Origin: an uncultured Shewanella sp. | GTDB taxonomy: Bacteria; Pseudomonadota; Gammaproteobacteria; Enterobacterales; Shewanellaceae | Assembly: GCF_947491715.1 (NCBI RefSeq) | Contig: NZ_CANLKR010000016.1 | Location: 1 to 64,000, forward strand | DNA length: 64,000 nucleotides | Direction of reading: 5' to 3' | Shown: positions 16,818-26,999 of the stretch, piece by piece | Layout of the letters: the number at the start of each line of letters is the position of its first letter | Position numbering within the stretch: the stretch's first letter is position 1 | Position numbers and translations under genes: made by a program | The notes under the pieces: generated by a model | What the model was told of the DNA's origin: nothing | Database searches by the model: none | Seen by the model: the letters and a program-made list of their open reading frames with translations, nothing else

Positions 16818-17473
16818 TTATAAATCCTTGATCTCATATCTCTGTGAAAAACAGAATTGTTTGAGTAACAAAAAGAAAGACGGTTATTCATATAAAAACG
16901 GCCTTATTGTAATGAAAATCCCTCAGCCTTTCTAGTCAACGGATCTGAGTAAATATGTAATTTAATTAGCAATAAATTCTAAAAATGGTTTTTTTTGCGT
17001 GCAATGTTGTAATATTTACATCATTTTCTCTTTTTGGAGCAAAAATAGCGTCCAAAAATACTCAATTACGCCTTTTTATTTCATAGAAAATAAGTGAAAT
17101 TAGCTATTTTATACCACTTTATCAGCTTATCTACGGGCATTAAGCAATGAATTACACATTATTTGTACGTGTTTTGCCCATTTATATTGATCTCAAACAA
17201 CGCAAAAACAATCAAAATGCGCTTTACTATAGCCAGCGACACAAAACAGCTCAAACTTCAATACCGCTATACCCGTCGATAACCCGTCACATACAACAAG
17301 GAGGATCAATACCTCTGGCTGTACTATTAAAAAGCGAAAAATGTGCTCTATGTAATAAAAACTCCTCTTTTTGCCGCAAATAGGGGGAAATAAGGCGATA
17401 TAACTTGACGATTTCTGTCAGTTTGGTAATTTTACAACTAATTTCAGTTTATACATGACTTGAGGGATATCAA
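16818..17473. promoter_or_regulatory. Control region between the two GAPDH genes
   Basis: 656 bp between divergent genes. A candidate rightward promoter is TTGACG (17405-17410), a 16-bp spacer and TAATTT (17427-17432), about 40 nt before the GAPDH start codon. A 78-codon frame at 17147-17383 has no ribosome site and no recognisable domain, and I do not count it as a gene. Confidence 0.45.
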
Positions 17474-18481
17474 ATGACTATCCGCGTTGCAATTAATGGC
17501 TATGGCCGTATCGGCCGCAATATTTTACGTGCACTTTATGAAAGTGAAAAAGATTACCCTATCCAAATCGTTGCTATCAATGATTTAGGTGATGCGTCAA
17601 TTAATGCGCACTTAACTAAATACGATTCTGTTCATGGACGTTTTAATGCCAAAGTTGACCATACTGAAGACGCTATTTTCATTAATGAAGATAAGATTGC
17701 GACTTTTCAAGAGCGTGATCCTGCGAACCTTCCTTGGGCAGAACTGAATGTTGACGTCGTGTATGAATGCACTGGCATTTTCACTTCTAAAGAAGCGGTT
17801 CAACCTCATTTAAATGCCGGTGCTAAAAAAGTCATTATTTCGGCTCCAGGCAAAAATGTCGACGCGACGGTTGTTTATGGTGTAAATAATGATGAAATCA
17901 CTTCAGATATGACTGTGATTTCAAATGCTTCATGCACCACTAACTGCCTAGCACCATTCGCTAAACCGCTTAATGATGAAATTGGTATCGAATCGGGTTT
18001 AATGACTACCATTCATGCTTATACGAATGATCAACGTCTTTCTGATGTGTATCATACTGATCTTCGTCGTGCTCGTGCCGCCGCCGCATCAATGATCCCA
18101 ACACAAACAGGCGCTGCGGCTGCAGTAGGCTTAGTGGTCCCTGAACTAAAAGGTAAATTCGACGGTCTGGCTGTTCGTGTTCCAACAATCAATGTCTCTT
18201 TGGTTGATTTATCTTTTATTGCTGCGCGCGATACTAGTGTTGAAGAAATCAATGCCATTATAGAAAAAGCTGCTAAGACTTCACCATTAAGTGAAGTGTT
18301 AGCGGTTAATCATGAGCCTTTAGTGTCTATCGACTTTAATCACAACCCATACTCATCAAATTTTGATGCCACACAAACCCGTGTTAGCGGACGTCTTGTG
18401 AAAGTGATGGCTTGGTATGACAATGAATGGGGCTTCAGTAATCGTATGCTCGATAATACACTGGCATTAATGAACGCTTAG
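17474..18481 (+). CDS. gap: Glyceraldehyde-3-phosphate dehydrogenase, type I
   Basis: A 335-residue enzyme of normal length that oxidises glyceraldehyde 3-phosphate to 1,3-bisphosphoglycerate. The NAD-binding motif NGYGRIGR is at residues 8-15. The active-site cysteine is Cys154 in [12 protein letters not shown], and the His of HAYTND follows. The C-terminus ends [15 protein letters not shown], as in the family. The start has a GAGGGATATCAA ribosome site. The gene is cytoplasmic glycolytic housekeeping; codon use is biased as in highly expressed genes. It is followed by a long inverted repeat and a strong terminator. Confidence 0.95.
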   Translation: MTIRVAINGYGRIGRNILRALYESEKDYPIQIVAINDLGDASINAHLTKYDSVHGRFNAKVDHTEDAIFINEDKIATFQERDPANLPWAELNVDVVYECTGIFTSKEAVQPHLNAGAKKVIISAPGKNVDATVVYGVNNDEITSDMTVISNASCTTNCLAPFAKPLNDEIGIESGLMTTIHAYTNDQRLSDVYHTDLRRARAAAASMIPTQTGAAAAVGLVVPELKGKFDGLAVRVPTINVSLVDLSFIAARDTSVEEINAIIEKAAKTSPLSEVLAVNHEPLVSIDFNHNPYSSNFDATQTRVSGRLVKVMAWYDNEWGFSNRMLDNTLALMNA

Positions 18482-18519
18482 TACAGTATGTATTAGTACC
18501 GTATTAATACATACTGTAC
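18481..18519. repeat. Perfect 15-bp inverted repeat after gap
   Basis: GTACAGTATGTATTA (18481-18495) and its exact complement (18505-18519), with a 9-nt loop, beginning at the last base of the gap stop codon. There is no U-run, so it is not a standard terminator. It may protect the 3' end of the mRNA. Confidence 0.7.
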
Positions 18520-18544
18520 TTTAGTTAATGAGTCGTTCTCAATA

Positions 18545-18571
18545 AAAAACCTGTCTTTGACAGGTTTTTTT
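18545..18571 (+). terminator. Intrinsic terminator of gap
   Basis: Stem AAAAACCTGTC / GACAGGTTTTT with a TTT loop and a run of seven T. The A-run on the other side lets it serve the convergent gene as well. Confidence 0.88.
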
Positions 18572-18592
18572 ACACATCAATCACACCCACAT

Positions 18593-18871
18593 TCATGCCC
18601 TTTTAATACGGACTATTTTAAATATATCAATCTCAAAACCTGCGACTTGCTCTACATCACTATAATAAGTCATATTCACCCGTGCGCCGGCTAAACTCTT
18701 GTATTTTTGAGTGCGCCTAAATTTAAACGGGGTATCGCACCCTTCGGCCATGAGCGTATGAAGGATCCAGTTGTCTTTTTCTCTTTGAGTATGACTAAAA
18801 ATTTTCATATCTTCAGAATGAATAAGCCTGTCATGTTTCTGCAGCATTTTGTCGAGTTTTGTTTTTGTCAT
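18593..18871 (-). CDS. Conserved-looking small protein of unknown function
   Basis: A 92-residue basic cytoplasmic protein without signal or membrane segment. I do not recognise a domain. The central part KDNWILHTLMAEGCDTPFKFRRTQKYKSL looks like a compact globular fold. It is encoded convergently to gap and shares its terminator region. The start has only a weak ribosome site. Confidence 0.55.
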   Translation of the reverse strand: MTKTKLDKMLQKHDRLIHSEDMKIFSHTQREKDNWILHTLMAEGCDTPFKFRRTQKYKSLAGARVNMTYYSDVEQVAGFEIDIFKIVRIKRA

Positions 18872-19030
18872 ATTTCGTTGCTATTCCCGTTGCTAGGCTT
18901 GCAGCTCAAAACCTAGCAAAAGAATAACAAATCTATTTCATTTTGTAATGGAATAAATGATCAGCAAATCAGGTATAGAGCCGCGTTAGCATATCAATCC
19001 TTGCGATCCAAATGCCCCTAAAAAAACAAC

Positions 19031-20377
19031 CTAACCCCATTTATCTTTTAACCACGCATAATGATAATACGCCCACTGACCTGCTCTTCTGGCTCGGGGT
19101 AAAGGAAAAGCGGGTAATCCCTGTGTGTATAGAGGCAAATCAGGCACCTTTTCACCTGCAATTTGTTGAGCCAGTCGAAAAGCGGCCTGAGCACTGAATG
19201 ACACCCCTGCCCCACAATAACCTAAACTGTAACCCACACCGTTTTTTTCATAAACGTGGGGCATGTCATCCATGGCTGCTGCTATCCACCCGGTCCAATG
19301 ATACGCAATATTGGTGGATGCTAAGCTTGGAAAGCACTGTAACATCGCTGAGTATAAACGTTGCAAGTACTGCGGCTTATGAGCATCTTTACCGTAAATC
19401 GCCCCTCGGCCACCAAATAACAATCGATTATCAGGCAGTAAACGATAATAATATTTTAAAATACGAGTATCCATGGTCACTTGATGGGTCTTCAATCCCG
19501 ATAAAGCTAATTGCTCTTGAGTTAATGGCTCAGTCACAAATATCTGGCTTAAAATTGGTAAAAAGTGGTTATCGACACGGTGATTGAAACGCTTTGGAGT
19601 GTAAGCATTACCGACAGTGATCACCTTTCTAGCCGTTAACTCTCCCTTATCGGTGATTAAGCGATGCTTTCCTTGCTCTTCTATCCATTGCTTCACACAC
19701 GCATTCTCATAAAGAGGTACTTTCTGAGTTTGAACCAATTTTTTATAGCCCAATAGTAATTTTAAAGGATTAATTCCAAACCCGTCATTTAACCTTAAGG
19801 CACCATAAGCTTGTTTGTGATCCATCAGCTCTGTCGATAATTGTGTTCGAGAAATAAACGCCGCATCTTCACTTAAATGTGTTCGAATAAAGTCAGCAGC
19901 GCCATTTAACTCTGCCATGGCTTTTTCATTATGTGCGATCTTAAGATAACCTTTTTGTTGTGGCTCGCACCCAATGGCATTATCTTGAATGAGGCCTTCA
20001 ACTCGAGAAACTGCATCACTAAACTCGCGATAAATCCCTTTTGCGGTGTCTAAATCCCAACGTTTAGCCATTTGTTGGTAACCTAAGCGCCCAGAGCCTT
20101 TCAGGACAAAACCAGCATTACGGGCACTGGCTCCAAAGCCCACTTGATTGGCTTCTAATACGCAACAATCGATACCAAAGGTATTCGCAAGATAATACGC
20201 GGTCAACAACCCAGTGTATCCACCACCAATAATAGCGACTTCTGTTTGTTTTGTGCCAATTAAACTTGGGGATAAAGAAGGTAATGCTTGCGTGCTCGCC
20301 CAATAGGAATGAGGCGTATCCAGATGTTGAGGAAAAGACTGAACAAGCGGATCGAAATTAACATTATGCTTCGACAT
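19031..20377 (-). CDS. FAD-dependent amino acid/amine oxidoreductase (DAO fold)
   Basis: A 448-residue flavoprotein of the PuuB/OrdL type. The FAD-binding motif AIIGGGYTGLLTAYYL lies near residue 48, followed by LEANQVGFGASARNAGF, where ordinary family members bind FAD. The C-terminal part contains HWTGWIAAAMDDMPHV and GYCGAGVSFS, the usual second flavin contacts. Substrates of the closest known enzymes include gamma-glutamylputrescine and other secondary amines; the substrate here is not determined. It is 40 nt downstream of an acetyltransferase gene in the same direction, probably one operon. Confidence 0.85.
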   Translation of the reverse strand: MSKHNVNFDPLVQSFPQHLDTPHSYWASTQALPSLSPSLIGTKQTEVAIIGGGYTGLLTAYYLANTFGIDCCVLEANQVGFGASARNAGFVLKGSGRLGYQQMAKRWDLDTAKGIYREFSDAVSRVEGLIQDNAIGCEPQQKGYLKIAHNEKAMAELNGAADFIRTHLSEDAAFISRTQLSTELMDHKQAYGALRLNDGFGINPLKLLLGYKKLVQTQKVPLYENACVKQWIEEQGKHRLITDKGELTARKVITVGNAYTPKRFNHRVDNHFLPILSQIFVTEPLTQEQLALSGLKTHQVTMDTRILKYYYRLLPDNRLLFGGRGAIYGKDAHKPQYLQRLYSAMLQCFPSLASTNIAYHWTGWIAAAMDDMPHVYEKNGVGYSLGYCGAGVSFSAQAAFRLAQQIAGEKVPDLPLYTQGLPAFPLPRARRAGQWAYYHYAWLKDKWG

Positions 20378-20417
20378 AAAACGACAACTCCAAAAAGCAA
20401 TCTACTGAGAAAGATAA

Positions 20418-20996
20418 TTAAAACCGTAAGATCATTTCACATGCGCTACACTCACAGGGTGAGCCACACAACACACACTCATAATCGGCATATTCCACAG
20501 GATCGCTCCACCGCCCTGAATGTCTCGCAACGATTTCTCCCCCCGCTTTCGTGAAATATTTAACGGCAGCATTATTGGGACTTTGTTGCCAAAGATGGCT
20601 AACCCCTCCAAGACCACCCTGCTTTTTAACGGCATTGATTGCTGCGGCCAATAATCGTCCTCCAGCGCCTTGTCCCTGAAAACTTGGCGCAATCGTATTG
20701 CATTTAAAATAACACAAATCTTGAACACGTATTCCCCACAGCTCAGGTGAGCACCATTGATCAATCTGCCATTGCTCAGGCGCATATGTAAGTCTAAATC
20801 CCACTAAGGTCCTTGCTTGATACAATACAAAGCTGGCATTAATGCCAGTCTTAATTCCTTTATTTCTCATTGACATTAAACTGGATGTGGTTAAATAACC
20901 TTCCCCATGCACTGCATTACCTAAAGAGATAACAGCAGGAAAGTCTTCTCTTTCTAATGGCTTAATCACCGAATGAATATCTAAGCTCTGGCTCAC
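20418..20996 (-). CDS. GNAT-family N-acetyltransferase
   Basis: A 192-residue protein with a GNAT fold. The acetyl-CoA motif A region reads NTIAPSFQGQGAGGRLLAAAINAVKKQG, matching the Q/R-x-x-G-x-G/A signature, followed by a late strand with AVKYFTKAGGEI. The C-terminal tail is cysteine-rich (CVLCGSPCECSACEM), which is unusual and could bind metal. It precedes the flavin oxidoreductase gene and may act on the same amine compounds; that link is inferred from position only. Confidence 0.8.
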   Translation of the reverse strand: MSQSLDIHSVIKPLEREDFPAVISLGNAVHGEGYLTTSSLMSMRNKGIKTGINASFVLYQARTLVGFRLTYAPEQWQIDQWCSPELWGIRVQDLCYFKCNTIAPSFQGQGAGGRLLAAAINAVKKQGGLGGVSHLWQQSPNNAAVKYFTKAGGEIVARHSGRWSDPVEYADYECVLCGSPCECSACEMILRF

Positions 20997-21240
20997 TTTT
21001 TACACCTTTTAAACAACCAACCTAACAACTTAAATAATCACATATTGAAAACTTAATATAAATCAAAAAATCACTTTGTTAACCAAATAAAGCTAAAAAT
21101 CAGTTCGAAAAAGCGAAAAACACAGCAAACAGCTCCTATATAAGTCAAATACTGACAAATAAACTTTATTATTGTCGTGACTAGATGTAGATTGTTGTCG
21201 TTAAATGTGAATAACCATAATAAAAATGGAGAGCTTCCTC

Positions 21241-22917
21241 TTGATAAAACCCACACTCATTTCGCTTGTCTTGGTTAGCCTTTTAAGCGCTTGTTCAAAA
21301 CCAGACAGCCAGCCTCAAACAAGCACCGAAGCGACCAATACTCAAATAGCGCAAGATTACCAGCATATGCTCGATCGTTTTGTCGACGTCGACATGCAAG
21401 CCGATTTATCAACCCTGTCAGATCAAGATATTCAAGTACTCAAAAAGTTAATTCAAGTTGCCGATATTTTGGATGTCATATACTTGAAGCAAACCTATGA
21501 AAATAATGAAAGGATCCGACAAACGATTCACGATTCAAACAGTCCTCATCAACAAGCCTTGTTATCATTATATGATTTGCATTACGGTCCCTGGGATACA
21601 TTAGAGGCAAATAAACCTTTTTTTGGTGACACCCAACGTCCTGATGGTGCTGGCGTATACCCTGTTGATATGACCCGAGAAGAATTTAATCAATGGATAA
21701 CAGCACATCCTGAAGATGAGGAAGCCTTCAAAAGTGGCTACACTGTCATTGTCCGTGAGGGGGGAAAACTCAAAGCAATCCCTTATAGCCAGTATTACGC
21801 CACAGAGCTTCAAGCCGCCGCTAAGCTGATGCAAGAAGCGGCTGCATTAACACATGATAAACGGTTACGCGTCTTTTTATTAAAACGCGCCGATTCATTT
21901 TTAAATGATCAATACCGCGATTCCGAAATGGCTTGGATGGATTTGGATGGCAACCTTGAAGTCGCTATCGGTCCTTATGAAACCTATACCGATAAGCTAT
22001 TTGGCTATAAAACATTTTTTGAAGCCTTTATTACTGTTAGAAACCCGCAAGACAGCGCCAAGCTAGCCGTTTATAAGAAATACTTAACACAAATGGAGCT
22101 CAACCTTCCCATTCAAGATGAATACAAAAACTTACAACGTGGCGCTGAGTCACCTATTTCAGTTGTCGATCAAGTCGCAGGTGGCGGCGATAACAAACCT
22201 GGCGTACAAACAGTCGCTTTTAACCTTCCTAATGACGAGTATGTAAGGGAAGTAAAAGGCAGTAAAAAAGTCATGTTAAAAAATGTACTCAATGCTAAAT
22301 ATCAAGCTATTATGCAACCCATTTCTTCACTCATCATCAATCAAGAGCAGCAACCGCTATTAATGGAGAAATACTTCTTCAATGAAACCCTATTCCATGA
22401 GCTTTCCCATGGATTAGGGCCTGGTACACTCACTCTAAATGGTCGTGAAACCAGTGTCAGTGAAGAATTAAAAGAAACCTATTCTAAAATTGAAGAGGGC
22501 AAAGCAGATGTTATGGGTGCCTATAATATGCTGTTCTTAATGGATAAGGGGGAACTCCCCAGCACTGAACGGCAAAATATGTTAGTCACTTATTTTGCCG
22601 GACTGTTCCGCTCTATGCGATTTGGTATTCATGAAGCTCACGGCGCTGGCGCTGCATTCCAGTATAATTTCTTCAAAGAAAAACAAGCCTTTACTTTCGA
22701 TAAACAAACACAGACCTACAAGGTTAACTTTGTTGAATTAGAAATGGCCATCAGGGATCTCGTCAAAGAAGTAACGATGATCCAAGCGCTAGGCGATTAC
22801 CAAGCTGCTAAAGCCTTTTTAGCTAAATATGCCGTACTTGATGATGAAGTCGCGAGTATTAATCAAAAAATGGCAAAGATCCCAACCGATATTAAACCTC
22901 ATTATCCTAAAATTTAA
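21241..22917 (+). CDS. Peptidase M49-like (dipeptidyl peptidase III family) lipoprotein
   Basis: About 558 residues. I prefer the TTG at 21241 (GGAGAG site 7 nt upstream) to the ATG at 21226, which lacks a ribosome site. The TTG start also gives a clean lipoprotein signal ending LLSAC. The zinc site is visible: HELSH (residues 386-390) and, further on, EEGKAD (418-423) as the third-ligand helix, the arrangement of the M49/DPP III superfamily, though bacterial DPP III usually has HEXXGH. It would be a periplasmic or outer-membrane-anchored oligopeptidase. A hairpin terminator follows. Confidence 0.82.
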   Translation: MIKPTLISLVLVSLLSACSKPDSQPQTSTEATNTQIAQDYQHMLDRFVDVDMQADLSTLSDQDIQVLKKLIQVADILDVIYLKQTYENNERIRQTIHDSNSPHQQALLSLYDLHYGPWDTLEANKPFFGDTQRPDGAGVYPVDMTREEFNQWITAHPEDEEAFKSGYTVIVREGGKLKAIPYSQYYATELQAAAKLMQEAAALTHDKRLRVFLLKRADSFLNDQYRDSEMAWMDLDGNLEVAIGPYETYTDKLFGYKTFFEAFITVRNPQDSAKLAVYKKYLTQMELNLPIQDEYKNLQRGAESPISVVDQVAGGGDNKPGVQTVAFNLPNDEYVREVKGSKKVMLKNVLNAKYQAIMQPISSLIINQEQQPLLMEKYFFNETLFHELSHGLGPGTLTLNGRETSVSEELKETYSKIEEGKADVMGAYNMLFLMDKGELPSTERQNMLVTYFAGLFRSMRFGIHEAHGAGAAFQYNFFKEKQAFTFDKQTQTYKVNFVELEMAIRDLVKEVTMIQALGDYQAAKAFLAKYAVLDDEVASINQKMAKIPTDIKPHYPKI

Positions 22918-22943
22918 ACAGGCTATGAAATAGTCAGTAGCAT

Positions 22944-22968
22944 AATGGCCACCTTCAGTGGCCATTTT
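22944..22968 (+). terminator. Intrinsic terminator after the M49-like gene
   Basis: Stem AATGGCCAC / GTGGCCATT, 5-nt loop, followed by T residues. Confidence 0.75.
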
Positions 22969-23160
22969 CATCTTGCTCCAAACATGAAGATATAATGACG
23001 ATCAACCCGCATCATTTATCTTCATGAAACCTTGAAACGTATAAAAAACACCCAACAAATCACCATTTTGTTAATAAACACTGAAAAATAATCAAATATT
23101 GCAGAAATGAAATCACTAAGCGTATAGAGTAGAAAAAAACATGCCTTAAGAGGACGCATT

Positions 23161-25566
23161 ATGCCCATACACCCTCTCAGCAGTGAGCAGCTTTATCGTC
23201 GCTCTGAACTCAATGAACTCGATGTCAATTGCACATCCACTAAACACTTAGCCCCCCTGAATGAAATTGTCGGTCAAGCCCGTGCTCAGCACGCTGTTGA
23301 ATTTGCGCTATCGATGAAAGAAAAAGGCTACAATATTTATGCATTAGGTCGAAATGGTCTTGGCAAACGCACCATGATCTTACGCCATTTAAATAAACAA
23401 CATCAATTAGAAAGCGACGTAACCAATGAGATCACCGATTTGTATGATTGGTGTTATGTGGTGAACTTTGAAGACGCACGACAGCCAAAAGTATTAATGC
23501 TTCCCTCACAAATGGGCCCAAAATTTAAAAAAGACATTGAAAAGTTAATGCATAAATTGCTAAAAGCTCTGCCTTTAGCATTCGATAATGAAATGTATTA
23601 TTCTCGGGCTGATAAACTTAAAAATGAACTGGCTTCAAAACAAGAGCAAGCCATTATTGACCTCACTGAAGATGCTAAAAGACTCGGTGTTAGTTTAACC
23701 ATTTCAGCAAAAGGAAACTATGAACTGGTTGCACTTAATGGCGAAGAACCCCATACAGAAGAATCATACAGCCAACTCAGCCAGACAAAACAAACAAAGC
23801 TACAAGCGTCCATTAGTAAATTAGAAGCTAAATTAAGGAGCTTAATCCGAAAAATCACCGTGTGGGAAGAGGAATACACTGACAAACAGCAAAAACATGA
23901 TGAACAAGTCGCTGAAGACGTGTTAGAACATAGTTTCCATAAGCTACTTGAAAAATACATCGCATTGCCACAAATCAAGCAATATTTAACGGCAATGCAA
24001 AAAGATATACTGGATAATCTCGATATTTTTCTTGAAGAGAATGAAGAACAAATTGCTTTAGCTTACGCGGCCTTGAGTAAAAAAATGCCTAGGCGATATC
24101 AAGTCAACATATTAGTTACACAAGAAAAAAAGACTCCTCCCATTATCGTTGAGGATAGTCCCAATTATCACACTTTGTTTGGTTATGTTGAAAATGCCAC
24201 CTACAAAGGTACCGTTATTACCGACTTTTCTTTCATCCGTGCAGGCAGCCTTCATAAAGCCAATGGCGGTGTATTAATGATTGATGCGGTAAAAGTACTC
24301 GAACATCCCTATGTATGGGATGGACTAAAACGTGCGTTGCGTTCCAAAAAGCTCAGCCTCAGTTCGCTTGAAAAAGAAGTGACCCTATCAGGCGCGATCT
24401 CTTTGGATCCTGAAGCTATTCCATTAAACATTAAGATTATTTTGTTTGGCGATCATCGCACATATCAACTGTTGCAACGCTTTGATCCAGAGTTTTGTGA
24501 ATTATTTAAAGTCACAGCCGATTTTGAAGATAGAATGCCTCGCACGCCTCAATCTGAGCACCATTACGCGCAGTTTATCTCCAGTATTGTCCACAGCAAT
24601 AACATGCGACATTGCGATCGCGCAGCCATCGCAAGGATCATCGAATTCAGTGCAAGGCAGGCTGATAATCAAAATCAACTTTCTTTACATTCAGTGGATG
24701 TTGCCAACTTACTCAGAGAAGCAAATTACTGCGCTCGCAGTGTAAAGGCGACACTCATTCGCGCAAGCCACGTTGAACAAGCCTTACAAAATAAAGAACT
24801 GAGAATTTGCCGAGCCAAAGATGAGTTTATGCAAAACTTTATTAACGGTTCAACAGTGCTACAAACTCATGGGAAAACCATTGGTCAAGTCAATGCCTTA
24901 TCCGTCATGTCCACGTCAGATTATTTATTTGGTGCACCGAGCAGGATCACAGCCACGACCTCTTTTGGTGAAGGGAAAGTGTTTGATATTGAGAGAAAAG
25001 TGGAGTTAAGTGGCAGTATTCATTCAAAAGGTGTGATGATTTTAACCGCCTTTTTAGCCTCCATTCTGGGTAAAACAGATAAAATCCCACTCTCAACCCA
25101 CCTAACCTTTGAACAATCTTATGGTGGTGTCGATGGCGACAGTGCCACCATGGCTGAGCTGTGCACCATACTGTCTTCCATCTCAGAATTGCCTTTGCGT
25201 CAAGATATCGCAATTACCGGCTCAATGGATCAATTTGGCGGCTCCCAACCCATAGGTGGGGTGAATGAAAAAATTGAGGGTTTCTTTGATGTCTGCCAAA
25301 TAAAAGGCGCCAAGCCGACTCAAGGTGTGATCATTCCCCATGCCAATATGCACAATTTAATGTTAAGAAAGGATATCATTCAAGCCGTTAAAAAGGGGCA
25401 ATTTCACATTTGGGCCATCGAACATGTGGATCAGGCCATTGAACTGTTAATGGATACCCCAACAGGCGAACTCAATGCTAAAGGTCATTATCCAGAAAAC
25501 TCAGTATTAGGTTTAGCCCAAGCCAAATTAACCATATTACGCAACCAATCTGCAGAACAAGCATAA
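23161..25566 (+). CDS. LonB-like ATP-dependent protease (AAA plus Lon catalytic domain)
   Basis: An 801-residue cytosolic protein of the Lon-related family seen in many proteobacteria (YcbZ/LonB-like). An N-terminal AAA module has the nucleotide motif GRNGLGKRT (about residues 63-71). A long insert (about 150-300) contains coiled coil, and the ATPase half continues with GGVLMIDAVKVL. The C-terminal domain has the Lon Ser-Lys dyad: Ser661 in GDSATMAEL and Lys704 in GGVNEKIEGF, spaced 43 residues as in E. coli Lon. Proteolysis of unfolded or regulatory proteins is the family role; substrates here are unknown. Confidence 0.88.
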   Translation: MPIHPLSSEQLYRRSELNELDVNCTSTKHLAPLNEIVGQARAQHAVEFALSMKEKGYNIYALGRNGLGKRTMILRHLNKQHQLESDVTNEITDLYDWCYVVNFEDARQPKVLMLPSQMGPKFKKDIEKLMHKLLKALPLAFDNEMYYSRADKLKNELASKQEQAIIDLTEDAKRLGVSLTISAKGNYELVALNGEEPHTEESYSQLSQTKQTKLQASISKLEAKLRSLIRKITVWEEEYTDKQQKHDEQVAEDVLEHSFHKLLEKYIALPQIKQYLTAMQKDILDNLDIFLEENEEQIALAYAALSKKMPRRYQVNILVTQEKKTPPIIVEDSPNYHTLFGYVENATYKGTVITDFSFIRAGSLHKANGGVLMIDAVKVLEHPYVWDGLKRALRSKKLSLSSLEKEVTLSGAISLDPEAIPLNIKIILFGDHRTYQLLQRFDPEFCELFKVTADFEDRMPRTPQSEHHYAQFISSIVHSNNMRHCDRAAIARIIEFSARQADNQNQLSLHSVDVANLLREANYCARSVKATLIRASHVEQALQNKELRICRAKDEFMQNFINGSTVLQTHGKTIGQVNALSVMSTSDYLFGAPSRITATTSFGEGKVFDIERKVELSGSIHSKGVMILTAFLASILGKTDKIPLSTHLTFEQSYGGVDGDSATMAELCTILSSISELPLRQDIAITGSMDQFGGSQPIGGVNEKIEGFFDVCQIKGAKPTQGVIIPHANMHNLMLRKDIIQAVKKGQFHIWAIEHVDQAIELLMDTPTGELNAKGHYPENSVLGLAQAKLTILRNQSAEQA

Positions 25567-25572
25567 AAGACA

Positions 25573-25599
25573 ATGCCAGTCAGTTTTCCTGACTGGCAT
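25573..25599 (+). terminator. Hairpin after the LonB-like gene
   Basis: Stem ATGCCAGTCAG / CTGACTGGCAT with loop TTTTC. The U-run is poor (TCTCTAT), so it is a weak or mRNA-stabilising terminator. Confidence 0.55.
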
Positions 25600-25701
25600 C
25601 TCTATCACCACAATAGTGTGCTTTACACTATGAGCTATCACCCACTCAGCCAATAAGCATTATTTGATTTGACAAAAATAGACGTTTGAATCAATCATCC
25701 A

Positions 25702-26622
25702 TTAGCTAAATACGGCTTGCAGTGGCGGCACAACTTGTTTCTTACGGCTTAATACGCCATCGAGCCAAACTTTACCTTCAATCAAACCCTTATCATAAGC
25801 TTGCTCGATGAGTGACGCATCATCACTGCTGACCAGCAACTCTGAGCCCTCTTTCATAATATCAGTCAGTAATAGTAAAACACTGTGGCGCTCGCCTTCC
25901 TTTTTTAGGGCTGCAATATCGGCTTCTAGATCCGCTTTCAAATCATCAAATACAGATAAATCAATGACTTCAAGTTGACCAATCCCCACTTTGTGCCCAT
26001 TCATATTAAAGTCTTTAAAATCACGCATAACCAAATCACGCACCGGTGTACCTTCTACGGCAGATTTGACTTTAAACATTTCCATACCCAGCGCTTTAAA
26101 ATCCTCAACTTCAGCAATTTCAGCTAAGGCTTCCACACAACGGATATCAGCTGTAGTACAAGTTGGTGATTTAAAAATCACAGTATCACTTAAAATAGCG
26201 CACATCATAATGCCTGCGATTTCTTTCGGGATCGCGACATTATGAAAGTCATACATCATTTTAATAATGGTATTACTGCAACCCACAGGGCGGATCCAAC
26301 ATTCTAACGGGGTCGATGTGGTTAAATCCCCTAACTTGTGATGATCAACAATGCCTACAATCGTCGCATCGGCAATATCATCGGGCGCTTGAGTCACTTC
26401 AGAATGATCCACAATATACACTTCTTCGCCAGCATAACTGAGTTTGAGCTCTGGCGCGTCAAAACCAAATTTATCTAAAATAAAAGCAGTTTCTGGCGAT
26501 AACTCCCCCAAACGAGCTGCAATGGAATCTTCACCGATCTGATTTCTTAAATAGGTTAAAGCAATCGCACCGCAGATAGAATCTGAGTCTGGAATTTTAT
26601 GGCCCACAACATAAACTGACAT
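25702..26622 (-). CDS. ppaC: Manganese-dependent inorganic pyrophosphatase
   Basis: A 306-residue family II pyrophosphatase with the DHH-superfamily metal motifs GHKIPDSDS near the N-terminus, then IVDHSE, and the diagnostic DHHK in IVGIVDHHKLGD. The C-terminal DHHA2 domain closes the active site, with SRKKQVVPPL at the end. I chose the ATG at 26622 because AGGAGAG lies 8 nt before it; a GTG two codons upstream overlaps that site. It hydrolyses pyrophosphate from biosynthesis in the cytosol. Confidence 0.93.
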   Translation of the reverse strand: MSVYVVGHKIPDSDSICGAIALTYLRNQIGEDSIAARLGELSPETAFILDKFGFDAPELKLSYAGEEVYIVDHSEVTQAPDDIADATIVGIVDHHKLGDLTTSTPLECWIRPVGCSNTIIKMMYDFHNVAIPKEIAGIMMCAILSDTVIFKSPTCTTADIRCVEALAEIAEVEDFKALGMEMFKVKSAVEGTPVRDLVMRDFKDFNMNGHKVGIGQLEVIDLSVFDDLKADLEADIAALKKEGERHSVLLLLTDIMKEGSELLVSSDDASLIEQAYDKGLIEGKVWLDGVLSRKKQVVPPLQAVFS

Positions 26623-26999
26623 ATACACATCTCTCCTGTAATTTTCTCTATTTTAACAAAAGTCAAAAAGCGGCGAAATACTCTTAAACCTCAATGATGA
26701 TTAAATTATACTCATAAAAGAGACTTTCTTCGTTAAAAGGCAAGAAATTCCGATAATCGACGGGATCTTGCACTTTTTGCGCGCTCAGGGATCAACACAT
26801 TCTTTCTAACAAAGCAGGTTTGACCACTTTTTATAAGGAATGCTGAAAAGTGATAGTAGAACGCATGTGATAACATAATAATTCACACAGATTAAATTAC
26901 ATTATTTACAATAAGTTAGATTAAAATTAAACCATTAAGCTGACCTATCAATAGACAAAATAAGACGCATTTAATTCAAACAATCATTCTAATCTTTAC
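26623..26999. other. Intergenic region upstream of the effector-like pair
   Basis: 377 bp, AT-rich towards the right, separating ppaC (leftward) from the effector-like genes (rightward). No ORF, RNA gene or clear operator is visible. It presumably contains both promoters. Confidence 0.4.

Noticed and set aside
17147..17383. 78-codon ORF between the GAPDH genes
   Set aside because: No ribosome site, no recognisable domain, and it lies in the expected promoter region.
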